42,765 nt of DNA from an uncultured Lachnospiraceae bacterium (GCA_947624815.1 CANQME010000011.1:1-42765); one strand, 5' to 3'. Numbered from the stretch's first letter, positions 1 through 9,200 are shown. Notes: generated from the sequence alone by a model not told the origin. Translations and numbers: made by a program.

Positions 1-35
1 GAATGTTGGATGGTTGGCCGAGCCCCCGCTTTTGA

Positions 36-821
36 GTTAGTGCGGCTCTTTGGATTGCGCAAGCTGGCGCTTACGCAACCAAAATTGCCGCGGCGGCCCG
101 CAGGGGGCACCAGGTGATCCTTTGCGAGAAGGAGAGCGAGCTGGGCGGGATCCTGAAGAGTGAGCAGGCGCTGCCGTTCAAGCATGAGATGTATGAGCTG
201 ACCGGCACCTACGAGCGGCTGGCCAGGAAGGCGGGCGTGGAGATCCGGCTGAATACGGAGGTGACGAAGGAGCTCGCGGAGGAAATGAAGCCTGACGCGC
301 TGATCATCGCCGTGGGGTCGAAGCCGCTGGTTCCGCCGATCAAGGGGCTGGACGGGGACAATGTGGTCGTCGTGAACAATTACTATCTGGAGAAGGAGAA
401 GGTTACCGACGACGTGGTGGTCTTCGGCGGCGGCCTGGCGGGCTGTGAGTGCGCGATCCATCTGGGGATGGAGGGCAAGCGTGTCCATCTGGTGGAAATG
501 CGGGATATGCTGGCTCCGGATGCGAATGTACGGCACAGGCCGCTGCTTCTGGCGGAGATTGATAAATATGCAACCGTACATACAGGTTATAAAGGGTTAG
601 AGGTTACGAAGGAGGGCATTGTCTGCGAGGACAAGAACGGAGAGAGGCAGCTGGTGCCGGGGACTACGGTGATCTGTGCTTTGGGGCAGAGGTCGAGGAC
701 CGATGTGGTGGAAGAGCTGCAGGACTGTGCGCCGTTTGTGAGGGTTATCGGGGATGCGGCGAAGGTGTCTACGATTACCAATGCGGTGTATTGGGGGTAT
801 CATGCGGCGTTGGATATTTGA
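36..821 (+). pseudogene. Old-yellow-enzyme-type FAD/NAD(P)H oxidoreductase, C-terminal remnant
   Basis: The protein reads as the C-terminal dinucleotide-binding half of the 2,4-dienoyl-CoA reductase / 2-enoate reductase (NADH:flavin oxidoreductase) family. After the FAD-type stretch RRGHQVILCEKESELGG comes a second Rossmann glycine motif, VVFGGGLAGCECAIHLG, and the closing FAD motif RVIGDAAKVSTITNAVYWGYHAA. The frame can be followed upstream of the GTG at 114 to a TGA at 33-35. The first glycine motif (GGGPAG in the family) is replaced there by AQAGAYAT, and no FMN-binding TIM-barrel domain or 4Fe-4S cysteine cluster is in frame. Intact family members are about 650 residues; about 260 are readable here. 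I infer a degraded or rearranged gene, but the window edge means the rest may lie just outside in another frame. A short protein from the GTG at 114 would lack a complete FAD site. Confidence 0.7.
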
Positions 822-908
822 GAGATGAGGGCTGCTGATTAAAAGTCTTTGGAGATGTTGGATTTGCGTGGCAGGAGTTAATAGGGGGCACATAGTCGCG
901 AGGGGTAC

Positions 909-1030
909 GCGAGTGGAAGTTCCACCGTATGCGCTCATGGTTCCGGAGGGAAGAGTCTCTAAGACAAAAAAGTACCGGAGACTCTAGCCCTCCTGCACGA
1001 AATCGCGCATACGGTGGGACTTCCGCTCGC
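909..1030. repeat. Palindromic repeat, copy A (core deleted)
   Basis: The 25-bp outer arms at 909-933 and 1006-1030 are inverted complements with two mismatches. They enclose the left-hand module shared with copy B (GCGCTCATGGTTCCGG, then AGAGTCTCTAAG and a run of A) and the right-hand module (AGACTCTA, GCCCTCCTGCACG, AAATCGCGC). The roughly 118-bp inner core found in copies B, C and D is missing: the sequence jumps from GTACCGG straight to AGACTCTA. It lies between the convergent 3' ends of the oxidoreductase remnant and the Rpn gene, 14 bp from the Rpn stop. It still folds as a hairpin. Confidence 0.85.
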
Positions 1031-1044
1031 TGGGTTGTGTATTC

Positions 1045-2076
1045 TTAATATGATAGGCGGTGATAGATCGCTTTGATATCGTATTCAGGAGCAGCAGCCT
1101 GTGCGAGAGAGCAGATCTGTTCGACAAGGCGGGGCTCTTCATCCAGAAGGTCTGCGATATACGCGGGGGTGTGGCCTTTTTGCAGCAGACGGCAGATAGT
1201 TCGGATCAGCTGTTCTATCTTGCCTTCCTGCAGCCCTTCCTGTCGCCCTTCCTGATATACGGTCCGCATATGTTGCTCTTCGTCATATTCTTCCAGAATC
1301 ACGTTCGTCACCTCCGCTCTGTGTCTGGTGAGGAATTCTGTCAGGATATTCCCGGCGATGCATTCCTCGATGGCTCCATCGACTGCCGCTTCCCGCGTTA
1401 TGCCTTCCCGCAGACGACGCTGGATCGCATCGATGAAGTATGCGTATTCATACAGCTCCCGGCATTGTTCCATCAGCGCGCGGTTCCGGCCGAAGTTGAT
1501 ATTCAGTACCTGCGCCGTGCATTCCAGCGCATATCCGTCTGCGCTGGGGGCGCCGTACAGCTCCGAAAGCCTCAGCTCCATGGATTCCGGCTCTTCTTTT
1601 GTACCGTTGTAGAAGATCACATACTTCGGCGCCGGGATCCGAAGCCTCGTGCTGCTGTAGATGTCCAGCTTCCTTGACGCGATATAGCCCTTATAGACAT
1701 CCGCGTAATAGAACAGCCCGCGAAGCGGCATGTTCGGGTTCCAGGTCGACTGGTGTTCGTAGAGGTTCATGTCGCAGCCCACCAGGAATGAGACGTCGTT
1801 CTTCATCCCCATGTAGACTACGTTCTCCAGGGTGGTGAATTCCAGAGCATCCGGGTCGTCGTAGGAAGTACCGTTCATGGAGTTGTACAGGCTCAGCGCG
1901 GCTTCTTTGTCGGAGAAGATCCAGGCGAAGAGGCTGGAACGGTATTCCCGGTTCACGGGGGTTTTCGCGGGAATTTCTCTGGAGTGAAGGTCCTGTGGGC
2001 GTCGTGCAGCCGAAGGCTTTGTGCCATGGCGGTGCTTTTTGGACGGACGGTTTTTTTTGTGATGGTTTGCGGGCAT
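1045..2076 (-). CDS. Rpn-family PD-(D/E)XK nuclease / putative transposase, copy 1
   Basis: A 343-residue member of the Rpn (recombination-promoting nuclease) / PDDEXK_2 family, whose members nick or cut DNA and are linked to RecA-independent recombination. The nuclease core is visible as D94 in NDVSFLVG and E107-H-Q109 in LYEHQSTWNPNMPLR, the D...E-x-Q variant of the PD-(D/E)XK site. The N-terminal 40 residues are very basic (HHKKNRPSKKHRH), probably for nucleic-acid contact. A YQEG/RQEG/LQEG tail repeat follows near residue 275. The start is fixed by AAAGGAGG seven bases upstream. A second copy at 36668-37711 is nearly identical over residues 1-285 but has a different last 60 residues. The gene sits between palindromic repeats A and B. 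Nuclease identity is from the family; activity is not shown. Confidence 0.85.
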   Translation of the reverse strand: MPANHHKKNRPSKKHRHGTKPSAARRPQDLHSREIPAKTPVNREYRSSLFAWIFSDKEAALSLYNSMNGTSYDDPDALEFTTLENVVYMGMKNDVSFLVGCDMNLYEHQSTWNPNMPLRGLFYYADVYKGYIASRKLDIYSSTRLRIPAPKYVIFYNGTKEEPESMELRLSELYGAPSADGYALECTAQVLNINFGRNRALMEQCRELYEYAYFIDAIQRRLREGITREAAVDGAIEECIAGNILTEFLTRHRAEVTNVILEEYDEEQHMRTVYQEGRQEGLQEGKIEQLIRTICRLLQKGHTPAYIADLLDEEPRLVEQICSLAQAAAPEYDIKAIYHRLSY

Positions 2077-2209
2077 AGGTTATCCTCCTTTATTGTACAC
2101 GAAAATGATGCTGGTTGTAAACAGCGTGTTTAAAATTAATGGAATCCGCCGGGGAAAGCCGGGTGGAATGGTATGAGTGAATAGGTGACTGAAGATTCAA
2201 ACTGGGGTT

Positions 2210-2238
2210 AGTATAGCATAGTTGGGGGAGGATGGCAA
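2210..2238 (-). promoter_or_regulatory. Promoter of Rpn copy 1
   Basis: On the minus strand, TTGCCA (2233-2238) and TATACT (2210-2215) are separated by exactly 17 bases. The same promoter precedes Rpn copy 2, within a conserved upstream block of roughly 185 bp. The implied leader is about 125 nt. The 2077-2307 stretch contains nothing else I recognise. Confidence 0.7.
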
Positions 2239-2307
2239 TTGGGTTATATAGTGACCGTCATGTGCTAGTTTAGTGTACTAGTGGGGGCACATAGTCGCGA
2301 GGGGGAC

Positions 2308-2547
2308 GCGAGCGGAAGTTCCACCATATGCGCTCATGGTTCCGGAGGGAAGAGTCTCTAAGACAAAAAAGTACCGGTTTGGGGGCACTGTCAGATTCGC
2401 GGGAATTTCTGAAGAAATTCCCGCTCAGACTGACACTGCGGCCATGACTTGTGGTCATGGCCGCAGACCCCCAAACCGGTACTTTTTTGCCTAAGAGACT
2501 CTAACCCTCCTGCACGAAATCGCGCATACGGTGGGACTTCCGCTCGC
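2308..2547. repeat. Palindromic repeat, copy B (full length)
   Basis: This is a 240-bp near-palindrome. The outer arms (2308-2332 and 2523-2547, 25 bp) pair with two mismatches. Next come GGGAAGAGTCTCT against AGAGACTCTAACCC, then AAAAAAGTACCGGTTTGGGG against its complement ending in six T. Inside are two smaller hairpins: GCGGGAATTTC-TGAA-GAAATTCCCGC and CTGCGGCCATGAC-TTGTG-GTCATGGCCGCAG. The A6-stem-T6 layout could also act as a bidirectional terminator. It lies between the divergent Rpn and GNAT genes. The reading frame beginning MTTSHGRS on its minus strand recurs in copies C and D, which I read as a by-product of repeat identity. Confidence 0.9.
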
Positions 2548-2619
2548 TGGGGTGTCGCGGGAGCAAGTGATAATATTTCGCTAGCATAGACGGATGGCGG
2601 AATTTTGTTTCGAAAGGGA

Positions 2620-2648
2620 TTGCAATTGGTGGCTTTTTGAAATATGAT
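2620..2648 (+). promoter_or_regulatory. Promoter of tandem-GNAT gene
   Basis: TTGCAA (2620-2625), a 17-base spacer and TATGAT (2643-2648). Transcription would begin near 2655, so an ATG-like start at 2637 would fall inside the promoter. This supports the downstream ATG at 2688. Confidence 0.65.
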
Positions 2649-2687
2649 GGTGTTATGGATATGAATGATTTTTGGGAAGGGGCTTGT

Positions 2688-3656
2688 ATGTATACGGAAG
2701 TATTCCTTGAAAGCCGGGCGGTGGGTCAGATCTTTGGTTTGTGGTCGGAGTGTGTGGGGGAGAGGGATTTCCCTTATAAGGCGCTGGGGATGGATGAGGT
2801 TGGGCGGTTGCTGCTGGAGGCGGAGCCGGGGGTTGAGAAGATGACGCTTCTTCATGAAAGCGGACGGGCTTTCGCGAGCGGGAGCTATATGGAGGGTGAA
2901 GACAGAGGTTTTATTAGTATGGTGCTGGTGGCGGAAGATGCCAGGAGAAAGGGGCTTGGCAGCGAAATGCTTGCCGCTCTTGAGACGGAGATGAAGGGGC
3001 GTTTCCGGGTGAGAGAGCTGCAGATATCTTATTTTGACCCGATCAATCTGGTCTGGGAGATTCCGGGGCATCCAGGCTGTGAGCATCCTAATTCTCCGGG
3101 GGTGGAGTTAGCATCGCCGGCTTATGAGTTCTTCCGGGCTACGGGCTATCGGGAATTCTCGCGGCAGAACAGTTATTTCAGGCATATTGGGGACTACGAG
3201 ATCCCCATGAACATAAAGGAGATTGAGGCGCGGCTGAATGCGGACGGGTATTTCATTCGTGTTTATGACCCGGATGCGATGGACGGGATGTCGGATCTGA
3301 TCGATCATCTGGGGAATTCGATGTGGAGGAAATCGATCCTGGGGGAACCGCTTCCGGCAGACGGCGGGCGGCCGATTCTTGTACTGGTGAAGGACGGCAG
3401 GGTTCTGGGATTTGCGGGACCGTTGGATGTGGAAGCGAGCGGGAGAGGCTTTTTCTCCGGGATCGCCGTCGATCCCTCGGCCAGGGGCAGAGGCGTGGCG
3501 AAGGTGCTGTTTGCGGCGCTTTGCGCGAATCTGCGGGCGATCGGAGCTGATTATATGACGCTTTTTACCGCAGAGGACAATCCGGCCAGACGGATCTATG
3601 AGGCGGCGGGTTTTACGATCGTGAAGAGTTGGGCGGACATGAAGAAGGAGGTATGA
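2688..3656 (+). CDS. Tandem GNAT-domain N-acetyltransferase
   Basis: A 322-residue protein with two GNAT folds in a row. GNATs move an acyl group from acyl-CoA to an amine. The C-terminal half is canonical: acyl-CoA-binding motif A reads GIAVDPSARGRGVAKVLF, and the end reads NPARRIYEAAGFTIV. The N-terminal half has a matching motif, MVLVAEDARRKGLGSEMLAALE. The start at 2688 is chosen because GGGAAGGGG lies five bases upstream and the promoter TATGAT ends at 2648; in-frame ATGs further upstream lack a ribosome-binding site. It is the first gene of a probable operon with the acyltransferase-like gene four bases downstream. The substrate cannot be predicted. Confidence 0.88.
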   Translation: MYTEVFLESRAVGQIFGLWSECVGERDFPYKALGMDEVGRLLLEAEPGVEKMTLLHESGRAFASGSYMEGEDRGFISMVLVAEDARRKGLGSEMLAALETEMKGRFRVRELQISYFDPINLVWEIPGHPGCEHPNSPGVELASPAYEFFRATGYREFSRQNSYFRHIGDYEIPMNIKEIEARLNADGYFIRVYDPDAMDGMSDLIDHLGNSMWRKSILGEPLPADGGRPILVLVKDGRVLGFAGPLDVEASGRGFFSGIAVDPSARGRGVAKVLFAALCANLRAIGADYMTLFTAEDNPARRIYEAAGFTIVKSWADMKKEV

Positions 3657-3659
3657 GCG

Positions 3660-4664
3660 GTGGATGCGATAGAGCTTTATCGGAAAATCGAATTATTGCC
3701 GGAAGACATCAAGTTTTTGCAGGAGAGTGCGAAGCGTCTGCCGCTTGCGGAGCTGGACGGCTTTCTGGAGAAAATGACCTGCATGGAGACGGCGGAGCAG
3801 GCGTATCTGGGACTTAAGGAGTGGCTGGACGTGTATGAGGAGTCGCGACAGGAGATGGATGTACGGGCAGATGCGGCTGGATCTCGCAGTGATGCAGGAA
3901 TCGCCGGATCTTGCAGTGGTGAGGCCTCCAGCGGATCATGTAGCGATGCAGATACCGCCGAATCTCGCAGCACCGCCTCCGGCTCTTTCGCCGGTCCCGG
4001 CTCAGCGCTGCACGCCCCCCGTCTCCGCAGCTATGACATGCTGTTCTGCCACCTGGAGAGCGCCCGCCGTGTCTATGAGAAATACCGGTCTCTGGGGATC
4101 TCCGAGCGCATTTACATTGACACTATGAAATGTTTTCCGCGGTTCATGGATGAATGTCAGGCGCGCAACGGGAGCCGGTATTTTGAGAGGAGCTTCTGGA
4201 CCTACCGGCAGACAAGCATGCGGTTGTTCCGGATCGGCGCGTTGGAGTATGAGATGGTAAGGGAGAAGGGGGACGGGGCATTGGACATCCATGTGCACAT
4301 TCCGTCCGACGCGGATCTTGGGGAACCGTCCGTGGACGCGTCCCTGAAGGAGGCGGAGGAGTTCTTCCGCCGTTACTATCCGGCTTATGACGGCGTGGAT
4401 TATGTGTGCCATTCCTGGCTGCTGTCGCCGGCTCTGGGGCGGCTTCTGCCCGAGGGGAGCCATATCCTCGCGTTTCAGAGGAGGTTCGACGTCAGCCGGG
4501 TGGATGAGGACGATGAATCGTATTTTCGTTGGCTGTTCCAGTCGACGGAGGATACGCCTTTAAGCGCCCTGCCGGAACGAACCCGTCTCCAGCGGGCCGC
4601 GAAAGCATTTCTGATGGACGGCGGGAAGATCGGCGCAGGGTACGGGAGAATGCGGTCCGAATAA
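3660..4664 (+). CDS. NAT_N/GNAT_C-type acyltransferase-domain protein with minisatellite linker
   Basis: A 334-residue protein resembling the 'acyltransferase domain-containing' family with an N-terminal NAT_N-like helical region and a C-terminal GNAT_C domain. The C-terminal domain is recognised from DIHVHIPSDADLGEPSVDASL and YVCHSWLLSPALGRLLPEGSHI. The start is a GTG with AAGGAGG eight bases upstream, inside the 3' end of the preceding GNAT message. Residues 73-108 are a Ser/Gly/Ala/Asp-rich insert of four 9-residue units (AGSRSDAGI, AGSCSGEAS, SGSCSDADT, AESRSTASG) encoded by a 27-bp tandem repeat, probably a flexible linker. Enzymatic activity is uncertain; the tight spacing to the GNAT gene suggests related work. 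Confidence 0.75.
   Translation: MDAIELYRKIELLPEDIKFLQESAKRLPLAELDGFLEKMTCMETAEQAYLGLKEWLDVYEESRQEMDVRADAAGSRSDAGIAGSCSGEASSGSCSDADTAESRSTASGSFAGPGSALHAPRLRSYDMLFCHLESARRVYEKYRSLGISERIYIDTMKCFPRFMDECQARNGSRYFERSFWTYRQTSMRLFRIGALEYEMVREKGDGALDIHVHIPSDADLGEPSVDASLKEAEEFFRRYYPAYDGVDYVCHSWLLSPALGRLLPEGSHILAFQRRFDVSRVDEDDESYFRWLFQSTEDTPLSALPERTRLQRAAKAFLMDGGKIGAGYGRMRSE
3876..3983 (+). repeat. 27-bp minisatellite, four in-frame units
   Basis: Four 27-bp units (3876, 3903, 3930, 3957) within the acyltransferase-like gene. Each encodes nine residues of pattern [AS]-[GE]-S-[CR]-S-x3-x. The units have diverged, but the period is exact and keeps the frame. Confidence 0.75.
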
Positions 4665-4734
4665 GAGGTGCGGGAAGGCAGCTCGCAGCCGGGCCGGGAA
4701 CCGCCGGTTGCTGTTTGGAGAAGGAGGAACCGGA

Positions 4735-5904
4735 ATGAGAACGATTTTGGGAGTGGAACGGATCTATGAGTACGCCGGCCTGTTTCGTGGCAAACGGATC
4801 GGGCTGATCACCAATTTTACCGGAATTGCCCCGGACTGGACCAGGGATACGGTGGAGATTTTCATGGAGGCCGGCTGTCAGGTGACGAAGATTTTCACGC
4901 CGGAGCACGGGCTGTACGGGGCCGACGCCGGTGAGAAGGTGGAGGATTCGCGGCATCCGCGGTTTCAGATCCCGGTGCTGTCCCTGTACGGGAGCCGCCG
5001 GATGCCGTCGCGGGAGGATCTGGAGGGGCTTGATCTGTTGGTCTATGACATCCAGGACGTGGGTCTGCGGTATTACACCTATATCTATACGATGTGCTAT
5101 ACGCTGGGGGCCGCGGCGGACGCAGGGCTTCCCTATGTAATCCTGGACCGGCCCGACCCGCTGGGCGGGCGGGTGTGCGGCGCGCGCATCCGGCCGGATA
5201 TCCACAGCTTCGTCGGCGATCTGGAGCTTCCCATGCGGTACGGACTGACCATCGGGGAGCTCGCCGGATATTACCTGAAATATACAGGCCGGAGGGCGGA
5301 GCTGACGGTGGTGACAATGGAGCATTACAGCCGGGACATGCTCTGGCCCGAGACGGGGCATTTATGGAACACGCCGTCGCCGGCCCTGCCGTCCTTTGAC
5401 AGCACGGTCTGCTACAGCGGCGGCTGCCTGTTCGAATCGCTGAATATCAGCGAGGGGCGGGGCACCGGCAGGCCGTTTCAGGTCTACGGGGCGCCGTTTA
5501 TCGACATGGACCGGATCTGGCGGGATGTGAAGGAAATCTTCGCGGAGGATGGACTGGAGGATGGTTCCGTCTGCTTCAGACGGCGTTCCTTCGTGCCTTC
5601 CGGCAGCAAATACAGCGGCGAGCTGTGCTTCGGCCTGGAATTCCAGCCTTTGAGGGCGGACTGTGATTTTCTGCCGGCGGCTCTGGCGCTGATCCGCGCC
5701 GTTGCACGGCGTTATCCGGAGAAGCTGGAGTACCGGCGGATGGCCGGAGATATCGAAGGCCGCCATCTGACGGTCCTGTCCGGCAATGAATGGGCGGAGC
5801 AGTATGTGGACGGCCGCCTGAGCATGCGCGAGCTGCGGGAGAAATGGGAAGCGCAGCGGGAGGAATTCGAAGCGTACACGGCGGAGGTGAGACTCTACCG
5901 CTGA
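4735..5904 (+). CDS. Exo-beta-N-acetylmuramidase NamZ-like (DUF1343)
   Basis: A 389-residue DUF1343 protein; the characterised relative, NamZ of Bacillus subtilis, removes terminal MurNAc from peptidoglycan fragments. Family hallmarks are GKRIGLITNFTGI (25-37), KIFTPEHGLYGADAGEKV, PVLSLYGSRRMP, DLLVYDIQDVGLRYYTYIYT, ILDRPDPLGG and ESLNISEGRGTGRPFQ. The E in TPEHG and the YDIQDVG strand belong to the conserved active-site cleft of the family. The ATG at 4735 is preferred over an in-frame TTG nine codons upstream because GAAGGAGGA lies just before it. There is no signal peptide, so it probably works on imported muropeptides in the cytoplasm. It is 70 bp downstream of the acyltransferase-like gene, possibly the same transcript. 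Confidence 0.9.
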   Translation: MRTILGVERIYEYAGLFRGKRIGLITNFTGIAPDWTRDTVEIFMEAGCQVTKIFTPEHGLYGADAGEKVEDSRHPRFQIPVLSLYGSRRMPSREDLEGLDLLVYDIQDVGLRYYTYIYTMCYTLGAAADAGLPYVILDRPDPLGGRVCGARIRPDIHSFVGDLELPMRYGLTIGELAGYYLKYTGRRAELTVVTMEHYSRDMLWPETGHLWNTPSPALPSFDSTVCYSGGCLFESLNISEGRGTGRPFQVYGAPFIDMDRIWRDVKEIFAEDGLEDGSVCFRRRSFVPSGSKYSGELCFGLEFQPLRADCDFLPAALALIRAVARRYPEKLEYRRMAGDIEGRHLTVLSGNEWAEQYVDGRLSMRELREKWEAQREEFEAYTAEVRLYR

Positions 5905-5929
5905 GGGGAATTTTCACACTTCAGACATA

Positions 5930-5980
5930 AATGAAGGCTTTCGACGGCCTGTTTGGGGCTGGCGGAGGTCTTTTTTTGCA
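5930..5980 (+). terminator. Possible weak terminator after NamZ gene
   Basis: A G/C-rich stretch with an imperfect stem (GACGGCC against GGCGGAGGTC) runs into seven T before the AT-rich adhesin promoter. The stem is poor, so this is tentative. Confidence 0.3.
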
Positions 5981-6031
5981 TTTCATTCTACAATTGAAAA
6001 AACAGACAGGAAATTTATTTTCAATTATCTC

Positions 6032-6060
6032 TTGATTAATTTTGGCTGGGACCATATAAT
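6032..6060 (+). promoter_or_regulatory. Promoter of the giant adhesin
   Basis: TTGATT (6032-6037), a 17-base spacer and a perfect TATAAT (6055-6060), in a markedly AT-rich stretch. The start codon is at 6241, giving a leader of roughly 170 nt. I see no recognisable riboswitch in that leader. Confidence 0.75.
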
Positions 6061-6240
6061 ATACTTAGTAGAGACATCTTTGCGTAAATCAGCGTGTAAT
6101 TCCAGGAAAATAATTAATAATGAACACGGTTGCGATATACTTTGCGAGATACCTTGCATGTTTTAATAGTATTATAGGGCATTTCTATATAAAGAAGGGG
6201 AAGCAAAGAAACATTGTTTCAAGGAAAGAGGAGGAAAACC

Positions 6241-9200
6241 ATGAAGGCATTAACGGGATTCAGAAGGCACATACTTTCCAGGATCGTCGCAGGAATGCTT
6301 GCGTTGTCCATGCTGCTCACCAGCACGGGCGTCAGCTATGCGGCTGAGTCGGTCGGCTCGGAGCCGGAGACGACAGCGGCGTCAGAGATCCCGGAAACGA
6401 TCAGCACAGAGGAGCTCGGGGGGGGTATCAGCTCAATCAGAAGATGAAGCGGAACCGGCCGGGGATGATGCGGGAGAAGTCCCGGAGAATATAGAGGAAG
6501 ACGCCGCGGACGCGGAGGAGGATGCGGAAGCGGCCGGGGACGCCGGAGCGCCTGCAGAAGGCGAAGCGTCTGGTATGGAAGCCGTCGAGCCGGGAATGGA
6601 AGCAGGAGACGGCGCTGAGGAGAATACCGAGGCTACAGAAACTTCGGAGGACAATACCGACGCGTCGGAAGGTACTGAGTCGGGAACCGAAGCCGTAGAA
6701 GATACCGGGGCGGGCACGGAAACCTCAGAAAGCGTCGAGCCGGGCGACGCAACCGTGGAAGATACGGAAGAGAGCACTGAGGCCGCAGAGGGAACCGACG
6801 GCTCCAAGGAGAATGAGGAATCGACCGCTGCGGATACGGAAACCGCAGAGGGCGAAGAGACGTCAGCCGCCGATCCGGAAGCCGACGGGGAGACGGATGC
6901 TTCAGAGGAATCCGAGGGCGTCAAATACCAGACCGACGAGGACGGCAATCTGATTCTGGATGAGAACGGCAACCCGATCCCTGTAGAAGAGGAAGAGACC
7001 GAACCGGAGGAAGAGGAACCCGTAGAGGTGAATCTGACCAACAAGGTCGGCAGCGTGGGGATCGAACTGCACGCCGAGGCCGGTGTGCTGCCGAATGATG
7101 TGAAGATGAGGGCGCGCCGGGTAACTATAACCCGTAGCGATAATGAAGAGAGTATAGGATACAAGCTCTGGAAGGTTATGGAAGAGGACGGCTTCGCGGA
7201 TTCCGCCAGCGTGCTTGCCTATGACCTGACTTTGATTTATGAAGACGAAGAGATACAGCCGGACGGCGACGTGACCGTGACCCTGTCCGGGATCGACTGG
7301 ACGGATGTCGAGACGGCGGCTGTTTATCATATCAGTGATGACAATGAGATCGAGCGCGTGACGGATGCGGCGCCTGAAGGAGACGTGGTCTTCCAGGCTG
7401 GATCCTTCAGCGTTTATGCCCTCGCGATGGGAAAAGCAGCAGAACCAGAGGTAGCAGTAGATCTGGAAGCGAAAGCCGGCAGCGGCACTGTCAGCGTTCA
7501 CGCAGAGCCAGGCATTCTGCCTGCAGACGCGAAAATGACTGTGAAGCCGGTGTCCATCCCGTACAGTGAAAAAGAAGGCAGTCTCGGCCAGGCGTTCTGG
7601 GAGGCTGTGAGCACTGACGGATTTCAGATGTATCCGGATGTGGTTGCTTACGATATCACGCTGAAGGACGGCGACGGAAACGAAATCCATGACCTGGACG
7701 GCGACGTGACTGTGACCTACAAGGGGATCAACTGGACCGGGATTACCCGCGCATTCGTATACTACGTGGGCGAGGACAACCAGATCGAGCAGATCGCTTC
7801 CGATATCCAGCCCGGCGAGGACGTCACCTTCCAGACGAACCATTTCAGCACCTATGCGGTGGCGCTGGATAGTGGGATTATGGAGATAGACAACAATGAT
7901 GGAGATATAGCATATTTTTATATTTGGAAACCGGATTATAGTACAGAAACCTCGGAAAGTTTTCAGATAACATGGGCATATGTTGGAACAGGTAGAGTGA
8001 AGGAATTAAACGATGCGCAAGATTATTCGGTAGGAGTGAGCTGGGAATCAGTTGAAGAGCATATTGATCAGTATCCTTCTACGGCCTATCCTCGACTTAC
8101 CTTTGAAGGGAATACATATGAATACGATCCTACAGGAGAAGGGGGACCCGGAAAGTATGTAGTTGAATGGGATGAAGTACTTGTTTCCAATGGTGCCAAT
8201 CATGGAAATACGACTATCGTACCGGCTGCGACGAAGACATTTCATGTTAATGGTCATGCAGTTTTTCCAGTAAAGATGGATGTTAAAAAGGAGGTTACTG
8301 GAGCAACTGGCGAAGGTGGTAAAGCAAAGCCAGGAGATATATTAAATTATACCATTACGATAAAGAATGAAGGAAGCGGTAGAATCTCTAGTGCGAGATT
8401 AACTGATATTTTTAATGGTTCGGGATTATTACAATGGGAAAGTCAATCGCTTCCTACGGATATTACTTTAAACGGAGGGGAAACAAAAATATATAAAGCC
8501 ATTTATAAAGTTTCAGAAGAGGATAAAGGGAAAGTTTTGTCAAATACAGTAACTGTGGAGAGAAGTGAATATGAAAAGACAAGTGCTACTGTTAAAACAG
8601 AAGTAGAAAACCCGAGTTTGTTATTGAATAAGATACTGACGAATTCAGGAACAGGTGCTGGCGGAGCGTTTAGGGCCGGTGAGACTGCGAAATTTGACAT
8701 CACGGTAACGAATAATGGAAATACGACGCAGAGCAACGTGACTGTAACGGAAGGACTGGCAGACGCTAAGATCGTGGCTGGAACTGGTTATACCATTAAT
8801 GAGTCTGGCCAGGCAGTAATCGGGACGATTGCGCCTGGAGCAACTGTGACCGTGAAAGCGGCATATACAGTGACGCAAGAGGACATTGACAGTGATACGA
8901 CGCTTAAGAATATCGCGTTGGTGAAGGGTGACAACGGAACAGAGCCAGATCCCACGCCGGAGGTTCCGATTCCAGAGGAAAAGAAGAATCCAAGCCTGAC
9001 GTCAGAGAAAAAAATAACGAACAATGGAACCGGAAAAGACGGAGTTTTTAAGGCCGGTGAGACTGCGGAATTTGACATCACGGTAACGAACAATGGAAAC
9101 ACGACGCAGGAGAAGGTGACTGTTGCTGAACAGTTGGCTAACGCTAAGATCGTGGAAGGAACTGGTTATACCATTAATGATGGTAAGGCAGTCATCGAGA

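Noticed and set aside
2270-2458. Minus-strand frames starting MTTSHGRS in repeat copies B, C and D
   Set aside because: The conserved peptide simply reflects conserved repeat DNA. There is no ribosome-binding site, and the frames run out at different places in different copies.
909-2547. Repeats A and B as the terminal inverted repeats of one composite transposon around Rpn
   Set aside because: Each repeat is itself a closed palindrome. I saw no flanking target-site duplication, and Rpn copy 2 is not bracketed the same way.
6120-6347. Possible small leader peptide upstream of the adhesin
   Set aside because: It has no ribosome-binding site and overlaps the adhesin start in another frame; its later codons are out-of-frame adhesin sequence.
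6299-6430. ATG at 6299 as the start of the giant adhesin frame
   Set aside because: The predicted N-terminus (Cys-, Arg- and Ser-rich) is not a signal peptide, no ribosome-binding site precedes it, and a good signal peptide exists in the neighbouring frame. The poly-G shift explains the arrangement better.
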